Below are positions 1-9,208 of a DNA stretch of 23,916 nucleotides, one piece after another. The stretch covers positions 1-23,916 of the forward strand of contig JADKKF010000003.1 in the NCBI GenBank assembly GCA_016720635.1. Direction: 5' to 3'. Below the pieces are notes generated by a model. It was not told where the DNA came from, did no database searches, and saw nothing but the letters and a program-made list of their open reading frames with translations. This stretch comes from Saprospiraceae bacterium (GTDB taxonomy: Bacteria; Bacteroidota; Bacteroidia; Chitinophagales; Saprospiraceae). How positions within the stretch are numbered: the first letter of the stretch is position 1; each line of letters begins with the position of its first letter. Position numbers and translations under genes: made by a program.

Positions 1-138
1 GGATTCAGTGCACCCAATATACTGCCACGCACGGTGATACCTGTCTGCCCGATTGCATACAAAAGGCGGCATACTACCCGTGATGGCTATGATTGGAATA
101 TTTCAGTGATGGGGCTTTATGCTATTTTTATGAACTAG
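1..138 (+). other. Unrecognised open frame cut by the left edge
   Basis: Frame 1 is open from the first base for 45 codons to a TAG at 136-138, so this could be the C-terminal end of a gene entering from the left. The reading ends ...GYDWNISVMGLYAIFMN. I recognise no family or motif. The neighbouring sequence is full of broken genes, so this frame may itself be disrupted upstream or open only by chance. It is listed because a reader would otherwise see nothing at the edge. Confidence 0.15.
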
Positions 139-330
139 AAAATGGGTAAAAAGCAAAATGAGGTAAAAAGCAAGCCGAATACTGACCATTTCTACTGGAG
201 TAAAGCTTGATCAAGCCTTTCTTCATGAATTGATAACTAGACCCCAAATCAGACTTATGATCACGACGTAGAGCTGTTGCACTCCACTGTGCTTGAAATC
301 TCTTTTCAAATCAAACAATTAAGTGTTAAT

Positions 331-690
331 TCAATTAACGTTGTGGTGGTCGTCTCCTCTTCGAACCATTTTGGCTGCTTGGGCACGATTGGCTGCTGTA
401 TAATTTCCTTTGTTCATATCATGATTCTACTTGCTTTGTTGTTGCTTCACCATATCTTCTTTTACGTCCAGAGACTTGAGATTTTCAACATGGATTGAGC
501 TTTACCCAGTTCCCCGTGATGACGGGCGTACCAGCTTGTTGCAAATAGAAATCGCCCTTTCATCATCAGATTGGAGATCCTGTTTGTTCCGCCAATGCCA
601 TATATTTTATTGTGATACGCGGTATCCTTTTTGCATCGCGATAGCCTCTTAAGCATATAAAAATTGCTTCTAAGTAGCTTTTTTAACAAA
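331..690 (-). pseudogene. Broken unrecognised minus-strand gene, C-terminal part
   Basis: The minus strand reads as a helical, Lys/Gln/Ala-rich protein, but only by switching frames several times. One block (about 690-462) contains WYARHHGELGKAQSML. A second block in another frame reads LKSLDVKEDMVKQQQSK. A third, after a further shift, reads MNKGNYTAANRAQAAKMVRR and then stops at 331-333. The pieces are in the right order and show plausible amphipathic spacing, and GNYTAANRAQAAK resembles a helical-repeat segment of the kind seen in TPR-like proteins. I cannot assign a family. At least three frame changes separate the blocks. It could instead be several chance frames, but the consistent composition argues mildly for one damaged gene. 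Confidence 0.25.
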
Positions 691-700
691 GCTTGGGGAA

Positions 701-1379
701 AATAAGTATAATTTAATTGCTTTTCTGCTCCTTGATAGAAAAATCTAACTAAGTTTCATCAGCACTCTGCAATATACCATTAATATATCCCACGGCTGAA
801 AATATCCCAAATAAGTAAGAAATCCATACCAAAACCCATAGGCGACATTCAGACCGAAATTTCAGCAATAAAACACACCGCGATCAAAACGAATCATAGG
901 TATAGATATTAAAACATATAATTTATTTTTTGAACGTAGCCACAAGTTATATAAGTCAAGATTTGATCTTTTTGCATCGGTAGATCTTTGCCTTGGAATG
1001 CATTTCATCATTATATGCTGCCATTGTTCTGGCCCAAAATCCAGTCGTTCTATAAAGCTTATGACAGTCTTGGCCTCTTGTTCTAATGAAGCTTACCCAT
1101 CTCTAATGAAGCTAAATCCGTGAGAACACTGATCTGCCATCTTTTATTGTAGGACCAGCATATTTTACCGCACAAAGATGCCGCTATACCAACAAGGTCA
1201 AACAAACAAAACTGTTTAAAATTTTTCATGTTTCGTATTGCTGTGGCAACAAGGTATTAATTTAACGTAAAATCGTATTAAATAGCTGGTTAAAGTACTT
1301 TTTAAGTCAAAATATGAACTTATTTAAATCAGCTTACATTGCAGTTTCATCTCTATTTTGCTGAAATCATTGTTTTTAA
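701..1379. other. Stretch with no identifiable gene; one minus-strand coding-like frame
   Basis: No gene is recognisable here. The only coding-like piece is a minus-strand frame of about 77 codons (roughly 1092 down to 862) without a start codon. It includes SFIERLDFGPEQWQ and SNLDLYNLWLRSKNK and is bounded by stops on both sides. A 12-base sequence (tctaatgaagct) occurs twice, at 1082-1093 and 1102-1113, making a small direct duplication inside the 5' side of that frame. The rest is AT-rich with stops in all frames. Given the damage in neighbouring genes, a real gene could be hidden here. Confidence 0.2.
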
Positions 1380-1380
1380 G

Positions 1381-1460
1381 GGTGCATCCCTGTTACTCCT
1401 TGCTGTCAGGTCAGGACCGGGTCGTCCGAGACTTCACTAGGTACGGTCTCTACGAGACTT
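1381..1460. repeat. Intergenic GC-rich repeat, copy 1 (degenerate)
   Basis: This is a GC-rich island in AT-rich surroundings, matching three other islands in the window (9082, 11977, 21394). It starts GGTGCATCCC and contains CGGGTCGTCCGAGACTTCAC, then GGTACGGTCTCTACGAGAC. The copy at 21394 has CGGGTCG, then GGGTACCGTCTCGACTC at the same relative place. The 5' part also contains GTCAGGTCAGGACCGG, which resembles the apical part of a bacterial SRP RNA (see findings). No reading frame is associated with it. Confidence 0.45.
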
Positions 1461-1649
1461 ATCTCACTAATAATAATTTATGCAGTAGGAGATAATCTCT
1501 CCACCCTTGCACATCGAATTGTAGGCGCACAAAACTTAAATTTGTTAATTTTTGCGTTGTCTTCAAAAGAAATTTTATTTTTGTTAATAATACATACATA
1601 CACAGGTCAGAACTGAAAATTGGTAAGGATACTAACGATGTCTGTGAAT

Positions 1650-2165
1650 CCACTATCTACATTTATGTAATTCAGATTTATAGGATTAAACCGCAGGGGA
1701 ACATTGGTTTGATTTTATCTGTGACGAAACATTTTTAGTCACTTCGAAAGTAGCCCAATGGAGCAGGTCTGATCCAAGTAAAGTTGAGAGTTTTCAAAAC
1801 GATAGATTTTTCAATTGGAATTTTTGGGTAGAAGAGGCTGTCGAGGCAGTGTGTGATAGATGCACTGCAGACGTCAATCCTCTTCAACCAGATAGTGGTC
1901 ATGGTTTTAAAATATGCCCAGGAAGAGCGAGAAGATGAAGTTTATTATATACTTACATCCCAACATCATTTCAATACTACCAAAATCATTTACGACGTTA
2001 TCGTCATTTCAGTACCCATCATCAAAGTTTATGATTGCGAAGAAGATACACAAGACCATGCAATATATGAAAGTTTTGGAAATATTAGAAAAGCATCAAC
2101 AAAATATATCCCCACAGACAATGAAAATACTGTGTAGGATTCGATTGAAAATTGATTTTTAGTAC
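1650..2165 (+). pseudogene. YceD/DUF177-family protein, frameshifted as read
   Basis: The DUF177 (YceD) family lies next to rpmF in most bacteria and is linked to large-subunit rRNA accumulation. The Bacteroidota form can be followed here through several frames: an N-terminal GLKPG-like start around 1685, then FDFICDETFL, the family's hallmark Cys-x-x-Cys in VCDRCTADVN (about 1845-1880), an acidic middle KYAQEEREDEVYYIL (about 1906-1955), then a segment resembling the IYD(V/F)I-x-IxxPI core, and finally a Lys-rich KVLEILEKHQQN and LKIDF ending at a TAG near 2161. At least four frame changes are needed. Content and order fit a complete protein of about 170 residues. The following rpmF confirms the identification. 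The start is not resolvable because the first 30 codons are too damaged. Confidence 0.7.
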
Positions 2166-2177
2166 TATTACAATATT

Positions 2178-2370
2178 TCAGCTGTGCCAAGTCAAAAAAA
2201 AGAGACATTGGAAACAAAGGGAAAAGACAAAGAAGGACGCACTACAAGTTAGAGCTCTGAATTTGACAGCTAGCGCTGCTACAGGCGAAGTGTTTGATGC
2301 ATAGAGCTTACAAGCATGACGGCAGTACATATTATCGCGGTAGGGTTTTAATCAAGGCCCTGTTGTAGAA
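2178..2370 (+). pseudogene. rpmF: Ribosomal protein L32, frameshifted as read
   Basis: L32 is a small (about 60-residue) 50S subunit protein. The recognisable order is an N-terminal AVPSQKK (the start codon region at about 2180 is garbled), the basic KR..RRTHYKL segment typical of L32 (about 2225-2250), LTASAATGEVFDA, and after another shift the C-terminal signature HRAYKHDGSTYYRGRVLIKA (about 2298-2357), ending at a TAG. At least three indels break the frame. It follows the YceD-like gene directly, the conserved yceD-rpmF arrangement. A broken L32 is surprising because the protein is normally single-copy and important for growth. The usual fatty-acid genes that often follow (plsX, fabH) are not seen. 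Identification is secure; whether it is truly a pseudogene is not. Confidence 0.8.
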
Positions 2371-2647
2371 GAATCGAAGAATAATTGGTTCCACAATAGT
2401 TCTTTTCAATTGATAGCTTTGGATTTTTACGTTTCCAAACTATTGATGTTTATACCTACTTGGTTTTTGATTTCTCCCATTTTAATGACAAATTTATGTT
2501 CACCATTGACAAACCAATGACTTCTCTACTTCTCATCGCATTCCCTTTTTTTCTACGTATATCAAACATTAAATTAGAAAATCTGAGCATCCAGTGCACC
2601 GATTTGACTTTTTATTACCTTTATTGCTTTAAAACTCATAATTAGTC
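2371..2647. other. Gap between rpmF and rocD without a recognised gene
   Basis: I see no gene that I can name. On the minus strand a frame at about 2545-2420 reads WFVNGEHKFVIKMGEIKNQ, which has a beta-strand-like pattern but matches nothing I recognise. On the plus strand a 61-codon frame at 2460-2645 is hydrophobic and low in complexity, and is probably chance. Composition is AT-rich. Confidence 0.2.
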
Positions 2648-3900
2648 ATGTCTCCGTATTTGAAAGGAAGGAGCTATAGCACAAAGTTTTATTGAAGCGG
2701 AAGAAAAATATGGGGCCCACAATTACCACCCACTACCCGTAGTTCTATCTAAAGGAAGGGTTATATCTTTGGGATGTAAATGACAAACGATGTTTTGATT
2801 TTTTATCTGCATATTCAGCTGTAAACCAAGGGCATTGCCACCTAGATTGGTGGAAGTCATGCACAATCAGGCTTCGAAATTAGCACTAACCAGCCGTATT
2901 TTATAACGATCGGCTAGGTCCTTACGAAAAGTATATCACCGCCTGATTCGATTATGACAAAGTCTTACCGATGAATACAGGTGCTGAAGGCGTAGAAACC
3001 ACTGTAAAATTGCCCGAAAATGGGCATACGAGGTCAAAAAATACCACAAGATAAAGCTGTAATCCTCCTTGCTACCGGCGTTTCTTGGTAGAACACCTAC
3101 CGCCATCGCCGCCTCCTCAGACCCAAGTTCTAAATCTGGCTTTGGTCGCTTTCTGGAAATTGGCATCGAGACAGTTCCGTACAACAATCTAAGGGCTCTG
3201 AAGGAGAGAATCGAATCAGATCCACTATGGCAACATTCATAGTTGAGCCTATCCAAGGAGAAGCTGGTGTTGTTCTTCCTGATTTAGATTATTTGTCCAT
3301 CGCTTTAGCCATTTGCAAGAAAAACAATGTATGTTGTTTATCGCCGGTGAAATCAAACGGGCATTGGGCGAACAGGAGCTAATTTGTGTTGTGACCATTC
3401 AGTATAAGACCAGATATGATCATCCTGGGAAAAGCTTTTTGTCCGGGAGGCATGTATCCTGTATCACAGTGCTTTGTGACAGATGAAATCATGGATGTCA
3501 TCACCAGTACTCACGGCTCCACCTATGGAGAAATCCTTGGCTGCACTAGCTATCGAGGCCTTACAAATCATACAAGACAAAGACTCATCACCAATGCTAA
3601 AAATATGGGAAGATTGTTTCCAGAGAAAGTCTACTTCAACCATCGGGCATTTGAATATAGTCAAGAAATAAGGGCGTAATAGGATTGCTCCAATGCCCGT
3701 AGAGATTAATGCCGATAAAGACACCGATACAGCTTGGGATATTTGCCTTGCCGATGGCACAAGAAGGTTTGCTGGCTAAGCCAACGCACGGCAATATCAT
3801 AAGATTGCCCCCCCTCATCATCAATTCAGATCAAATGCAGAGGCCTGTGCCATTATTACCCAGCGTTATTAAGAGATTTTTTGATAGCCATTTTGCTTAA
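2648..3900 (+). pseudogene. rocD: Ornithine aminotransferase, many frameshifts as read
   Basis: This is a class III PLP-dependent aminotransferase that converts ornithine and 2-oxoglutarate to glutamate semialdehyde and glutamate. Identification rests on ordered family blocks: FIEAEEKYGAHNYHPLPVVL (about 2690-2746), an RCFDFLSAYSAVNQGHCHP-like block typical of ornithine aminotransferase (about 2790-2843), SRIFYNDRLGPYEKYIT, VLPMNTGAEGVETTVKL (about 2964-3015), FIVEPIQGEAGVVLPDLDY (about 3235-3290), and DMIILGKA with the PLP-binding lysine (about 3415-3437). Then come an STYGE/NPLGC-like stretch and a C-terminus with THGNIIRLPP and SVIKRFF. The length matches a complete protein of about 410 residues. 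I count roughly ten or more frame changes. In the PLP-aspartate block FIADEIQTG the Asp codon reads as Gly. It lies just upstream of an amidase gene on the same strand, so both may serve amino-acid nitrogen metabolism. Confidence 0.85.
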
Positions 3901-3911
3901 TATTTACCAAC

Positions 3912-4679
3912 GTGGAAAATAAAAGGACAAAGATAAACTGCGAGTATATTTGGTTCAATTGGACACAAAATGGAACGACATCCATGCCAATTTACTAAAA
4001 TAGAACAAATTCTGTCCAAAAGAGATCAAAAATACAGCCATAGACATTGTAGTCTTGCCCGAAATGTTCCAAACTGGATTTAATATGAATCCTTCAGAAT
4101 GTGCTGAAGAACACCTAGGTCCTACTTATCAATGGATGTCACAAATAGCAACCAAATACAACCTCGCAATAACTGGATCTTTAAGTATAATTCATGAATC
4201 AAAATATTACAATCGCTTATATTTTGTTACGCCCAATGGTTACCAATACTATAACAAGAGGCATTTATTTTCACTGGCCAATGAGGATAAAAGTTTCGAA
4301 AGTGGTGCGGCGAGGACTATAATCGAGTATAAAGGTTGGCGTATTTTGCCTTTGATATGTTATGATCTAAGATTTCCCATTTGGTCTCGATGATTTGGAA
4401 TACGATATCATGATGATTGTAGCCAACTGGCCAAGTGTGCGCATCAACCACTGGGATCACCTGTTGAAAGCAAGGGCAATAGAAAATGTTTCATATGTAA
4501 TAGCTGTCAATAGAGTTGGCGCAGATGGCAATGGATGGCAGTTCAACGGTCATACACAATGCCTTTTTCCCAACGGAGAAACCAATGTTTTTATAGGGGA
4601 TGTGGAAACAACAATTACAGCTGAATTGGACAAAGGTGGTCAAATCCACAAGACAAAAGACACCCTTTTTAGAAGATAG
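3912..4679 (+). pseudogene. Nitrilase-superfamily omega-amidase, frameshifted as read
   Basis: A carbon-nitrogen hydrolase of the YafV/Nit2 (omega-amidase) type, which hydrolyses the amide of 2-oxoacids such as 2-oxoglutaramate. The full Glu-Lys-Cys triad is visible: Glu in VVLPEMFQTGF (about 4052-4084), Lys in NKRHLFS (about 4254-4272), Cys in ICYDLRFPIWSR (about 4356-4390). Downstream, ANWPSVRINHWDHLLKARA and VNRVGADGNGWQFNGHT match the family. Frame breaks are at about 3990-4030 (early stop after ANLLK) and at 4391 (stop just after FPIWSR), where a one-base change restores a continuous reading to the TAG at 4677. The restored length of about 250 residues is normal. There is no signal peptide, so it is cytoplasmic. 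It starts about 12 bases after rocD on the same strand and may be co-transcribed with it. Confidence 0.8.
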
Positions 4680-4836
4680 AGACCTTTTCAAATTTTAGAA
4701 TGATTGTTTCTTGGTGGAATTGCTTTGGATTGATATCTTTGCATTTCATTTGATTTTTTCAAATTCTCGTGGTTAAAACTAGCCAACAAGTTTCAGGGCC
4801 TACCTCACAATTTATTAAATAATTAAACAGATTTGG

Positions 4837-7261
4837 ATGAATTTATTTTTCTCGTGTAGGCATTTCATTTTACCTCTATTTTATTATTAATTGCTGTTTG
4901 TTTTTCTAACAATATTTTTGCTCAAACTGAAAAATTTTGCACAAGTTGAATTTACCCTTCAAGATGCAAAAAAGATATATTAAACTTAATGAAAGCGGGT
5001 CTAGATTTGGATCACTGCCACCCAAAAAAATAATAAAATCAAACTAATAGTCCCACACACACAACTGCATGAATTAGAAGATATTTCTGTTCCTTATAAA
5101 ATTTTATATTTTGATTATGCAAATATTTTAAGTAATGACCTTGAATCGAGGGATGCCTATTGTCAGTGCATTTCGAAATCGCTGGTAACAGAGAGGTTCC
5201 TACACGATTTCGACTAGGATCTATGCGTGGATATTTTACCTATGAAGAAATTAGCCAAGAACTAAGTAAGATAAGCAGTTGTACCCATCTCTCATTTCTT
5301 TCAAAAGACCCATCGGAAGTTTTTTGACCTTTGAAAATCGACCGATCGAATATGTAGTCATTTCGGATAATCCGTATTTGGAAGAAAATGAAAAAAAGGT
5401 ACTTTATACCGCCCTGCATCACGCCCGAGAGCCTATGAGCCTAAGCCAGATGATCTATTATATGTGGTATTTATTGGAGAATTACGATTCCTCAGACGAA
5501 ATAAAACAATTAATCAATCAAACTGCAATGTATTTTGTACCCTGCTGTCAATCCGGATGGTTACCAATACAATTGCAGTACCAATCAAATGGAGGAGGCA
5601 TGTGGCGTAAAAACAGAAGTCTCAATGCCAATAATTCTCGTGGTGTTGATTTAAACAGAAATTATGGCTATGGTTGGAAGTAGAACAATGTTGGCAGTAG
5701 CAATATGGCCAATAGCGAAGTGTATAGGGGACCCAGACCATTTTCAGAACCGAAACTCAAGCTATAAAGTGGCTCTCCGAAACAAACAAATTCGAACAAT
5801 GTGAAATTATCATTCCTATGGAAATCTGTTGGTCCATCCTAGTAATTTTCTTGAAATAATCCCCGACAGCCTACTTTTAGACCAATTTGCATCCCTTTTA
5901 AGTAAAGACAACCATTATAACTATGGAAGCGATCTCGAAACCGTCGGATATAGTACCAATGGATCTTCTGACGATTGGCTCTTTGCTGAGACTTTAGATA
6001 AAGAAAGAGTCTTCAGTTTTACCCCTGAAGTTGGTTGTAGTGAAGAAGGCTTCTGGCCTCCTACTTCAAGCATCATTCCCAACTGCCATTCTATGCTAGA
6101 AACCAATTTAAAGCTTGCAAAATTGGCGCATAGTACGATTGATCTCAAGGCACGCCCAGGGTTTGTTTTTTCTGGCAGAAATCAATCGATTAATGTAGAA
6201 ATTAACAATTTTGGATCGATTGAGCAGTCTGTAGAACTTCGGTTGACACCTATTTCTTCAAATATTAGCTCCATTTCCCCAACTCAAAATATCCTCGTTT
6301 CACCCAATACCCAAAGTACTGCCAGTTTTGAGGTGAGTTTGACCAATCAAACCCTCTCTAGTGAGGTTTTTAAATGTAAAATAACTGGAATCTCCCAAGG
6401 CATTATTTATGAAGATACCATCGTACAGTTTGTTCTTGGTGATACTAAGTTTGAAGATAATATCAGTTCAGCTGCTCTCAATTCTTGGATTATGAATCCT
6501 GACAAAGCCTGGTCACTGACGACAGAGACTTATCATAGTGCTCCAAATTGTATAACGAGATTCTCCCAATGCATCCCTATGTCATCGGAACATCCAAATC
6601 GATGACCTACAAGCTTCAACACCAGTGTCATTGGTTGAGATGGCAGAATTAAGGTTTTTGGGCCAAATGGGATCTTGCTAGAGGTTTTGACTATGCCCAA
6701 GTATTGGTTTCACACGATGGATTGGTTTTTACACCCCGATCACCACAACAAGAACTAAATTAGGATCTTTGTGGCAAGCTAATTGCGAACCGATATATGA
6801 CGACCTTCAAAAAGATTGGGTTATGGAATCATACAATTTGAATGAATATATCGGCGGAGACTTATATATCAAAGTTGTGATGGAATCAAATCAAGCCGCC
6901 ATTGAACCCAAAGATGGATTTTATATCGATGACATCGAAGTCATTGGTTATGATTCTTTAAAACAAGTAATTTCGACAAGTACCTTAGATCAGTCTAAAG
7001 ATTCAGATCAAGTTTTCCAAGTATATCCCAATCCTGTACAAAAGTCAAATCTGGTTGAAATCTCTGGACAAATCACACATGATGCGATAGATTATTCAAT
7101 ATACGACGCTACAGGAAGATTGATTTCAAAGACAAATTCAATGTGCCCAACAGCCCATCGATTGCACTTCGCTCTTGCCAGGATTGTATTTTATTCGATG
7201 GTCAGAAAGGAAAAAAACTTCTTCACCTTTGATTAAATTCGTGAAAAGTAAAAATAAATAA
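4837..7261 (+). pseudogene. Secreted M14 zinc carboxypeptidase with T9SS tail, frameshifted as read
   Basis: A metallocarboxypeptidase of family M14, exported by Sec and then by the type IX system. The N-terminus (4837 onward) is very damaged but shows a hydrophobic signal ending near NIFAQ. The catalytic domain shows the zinc motif H-x-x-E in LHHAREPMSLSQM (H at about 5420), the Arg/Asn block RKNRSLNANNSRGVDLNRNYG (about 5607-5670), the third zinc ligand in YHSYGNLL (about 5805-5826) and the catalytic Glu in FTPEVG (about 6018-6036). An Ig-like/jelly-roll region follows (about 6140-6960, GFYIDDIEVIG). The C-terminal sorting domain starts QVYPNPVQ (about 7018), and after a frame change the tail PGLYFIRWSERK continues to a TAA at 7259. 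Several long frames are intact (for example 5829-6605), but at least six breaks occur. All catalytic residues are present. The enzyme probably digests external peptides. Confidence 0.8.
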
Positions 7262-7282
7262 TAAAATTAGCAAAATTTTACC

Positions 7283-7290
7283 TACCTTTG
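7283..7290 (+). promoter_or_regulatory. TAnnTTTG promoter core for the initiator tRNA
   Basis: TACCTTTG matches the Bacteroidota -7 element TAnnTTTG and lies 11 bases upstream of the first tRNA base. A clear -33 TTTG is not visible at the usual distance. The expected transcription start is around 7297. Confidence 0.55.
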
Positions 7291-7301
7291 CACCACAATA
7301 C

Positions 7302-7374
<73 letters not shown>

Positions 7375-7380
7375 CACAGA

Positions 7381-7411
7381 AAAAAGGAGTTTGAAATTCA
7401 AGCTCCTTTTT
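7381..7411. terminator. Bidirectional intrinsic terminator
   Basis: Inverted repeat AAAAAGGAG...CTCCTTTTT, extended inward by TTGAAATTCAA, with T-rich tails on both strands. It sits between the tRNA (plus) and the end of the methyltransferase/sdh operon (minus), so it can stop transcription from both sides. Confidence 0.75.
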
Positions 7412-7416
7412 ATTCC

Positions 7417-8301
7417 TCACCACCTCTCATAATCCCAATCCTTGATCGGTTCAAAACATTTGTATCTTTCGACATTTCTAGGATGGCTCAATACCTTTTC
7501 TACAGATATTTCAGGGACTAGGCCTACTGCCAAGTCATTTCGAGAGATATATCGTATTGTACCCATAGAGATTGCTCCCTACCAGCCGATAACCTTTTTC
7601 TTTGCAAGATCCACCATAGCTACTGGAGACGCACCATGGTAATCTGGATGCTTACCTGGAGGAATAAAATTTGCATCGTAGGGCACTACGATATTGTTAT
7701 AGCCAAATTCAATATGTGTCTCTATGATGACAACACGCGGAGAGACGATTTCTAAGGCATCCCATATCCAATAGTCGTTACCATCGATGTCGAGAGATAG
7801 CAAATCAACTTCCCCATTCATTCCTTCGCTTTCCAAAATTTTATTGATATTCTCTCGGCTTACAAATGCTTGACAAAATTTTGGAGGATAAACTCGAGTG
7901 TCAGGATGCAGGGCGTAATACTTGCGGCCAAATCTTATGTTTTCATCACTTCCATCGATAAATAATCCATACCAACCGAGATTTATGGCAAAATTTGCAC
8001 AATTGCTGTTCACTCCGTCAGCTCCTCCTATATCTACGAATGTCTTATTGAATATGCCCGCATACGCAAATAATGCCAGCAGTTTGCCATCCTCATCCCC
8101 TTCTGAAAACACCCTAAATCCAGCATTTTCAAGGTCTAAAACCTTTCCTTTGTTGGCATTGTCTTGATGATAATGCCAAAGTTGTCGGATGCCTATCTTT
8201 ACCTGAGGACTCCATTTTTCATACCCAAATGTTTTATAATTCGGCTTGAAAAATAAATTTTTTATCTGAAACTTAATTCTCTTTTTAAGCCAAGAGAACA
8301 T
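7417..8301 (-). pseudogene. FkbM-like SAM methyltransferase, two frameshifts near the C-terminus
   Basis: A Rossmann-fold SAM-dependent methyltransferase resembling the FkbM/Methyltransf_21 group. SAM motif I is FVDIGGADGVNSNCANF (about residues 88-104), and a motif typical of this group, DLLSLDIDGNDYWIWDAL, follows at about 166-183. The frame from ATG 8301 is open for 240 codons and stops at 7579. Beyond the stop, homologous-looking sequence continues. A one-base change near 7593 gives KKGYRLVGSNLYGYNTIYLS, and a compensating change near 7540 returns to the original frame (NDLAVGLVPEISVEKVL) through to a TGA at 7417-7419. The intended protein is therefore about 293 residues. The ATG overlaps the sdhB stop (TAATG), indicating co-translation with the sdh operon. 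The substrate is unknown. No membrane segment is seen. Confidence 0.65.
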
Positions 8302-9042
8302 TATTGATCCATTAAACTTGCCTTGAGATAATCTCTATTTAAGGCTGCAATATTGGTTAATGATATTTCCTTCGGACAATCAGCCTCACATGCTCCAGTG
8401 TTAGAGCAAAAGCCAAATCCCTCCTTGTCCATCTGTGCCACCATATCCAGTACACGTACATTCCTCTCAGGTTGTCCTTGAGGCAATTTACCCAACTGAT
8501 TTACCTTGGCAGATACGAACAACATAGCCGATCCATTCGGACATGCCGCTACACAAGCTCCACATCCGATGCACGATGCCGAACCAAATGCTTCATCAGC
8601 ATCTACCTTGCTAATCGGTATATTGTTGGCATCTTGGGCATTACCTGTATTTACAGAGATATAACCTCCACTCGCGATCACGCGATCAAAAGCCGTTCTA
8701 TCCACTATTAAGTCTTTTAAGACAGGGAAATGAATTCGCCCTCCAAGGCTCTATCACGATGGTATCCCCTTCTTTAAACGATCTCATGTGCAATTGACAA
8801 GTTGTAACCCCTTTTAGCGGACCGTGAGGTCTTCCATTGATTACCATGCTACACATGCCGCAGATTCCTTCCCTACAGTCGTGGTCAAACGCGATTGGGT
8901 CTTCATTCTTTACGATCAGTTTTTCATTCAATACATCGATCATCTCGAGAAAAGACATATCGGGCGACACATCTGAAACTTGATACGTTTGAAAATTTCC
9001 AGAAGCGTTACTGTTCTCCTGTCTCCATATTTTTAATGTCAA
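8301..9042 (-). pseudogene. sdhB: Succinate dehydrogenase/fumarate reductase iron-sulfur subunit, one frameshift
   Basis: SdhB passes electrons from the flavin of SdhA to the quinone site. The N-terminal ferredoxin part (ATG 9042) has the [2Fe-2S] cysteines in CREGICGMC and the later Cys in GVTTC. The C-terminal part has the [4Fe-4S] motif CIGCGACVAACP and the last cluster's CSNTGACEADCP. The two halves are in different frames. After ANSFP the reading goes to a stop at 8698, whereas removing one C from the CCC run at 8725-8727 gives PVLKDLIVDRTAFDRV and a continuous protein of about 247 residues. This is a single homopolymer insertion in an otherwise perfect gene, so a sequencing error or a very recent mutation is likely. 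It is the third gene of sdhCAB and overlaps the next gene by one base. Confidence 0.9.
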
Positions 9043-9081
9043 TTTTATATAGACTTATTTTAAAAAATCGATTATTTAATT

Positions 9082-9135
9082 GGGCGATCCCATCATCGCT
9101 ATGCGATGGATGGTCGGTGTATTTCGGGGTTCATT
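9082..9135. repeat. Intergenic repeat, copy 2, with hairpin between sdhA and sdhB
   Basis: GGGCGATCCC followed by a hairpin at 9089-9113 (CCATCATCGC, loop TAT, GCGATGGATGG, one bulged base) and then GTCGGTGTATTTCGGGG. The GGGCG(A/T)..CCC opening and TCGGTGTATT are shared with the copy at 11977. It occupies the 166-base gap between sdhA and sdhB, so it is transcribed within the operon and could act as an mRNA-stability or processing hairpin. Confidence 0.45.
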
Positions 9136-9208
9136 TCATTTCGTCTTGCCTATTCTCATTTATTTATTCTAAACAATGGCAAGACCAAGCCCCACATCCA
9201 CCTATCGC

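Noticed and set aside
1459..1653. 64-codon minus-strand frame
   Set aside because: Low-complexity hydrophobic translation with no family resemblance, in a gap next to the repeat; the overlapping plus strand leads into the DUF177 gene.
2936..3256. 106-codon open frame on the minus strand
   Set aside because: It lies opposite the rocD coding blocks, whose conserved words on the plus strand explain the sequence; the minus-strand translation has no recognisable pattern.
8698..8730. Programmed frameshift in sdhB
   Set aside because: The site is a simple CCC run with no slippery heptamer and no obvious stimulatory structure, and the operon has many similar breaks; a consensus error or mutation is simpler.
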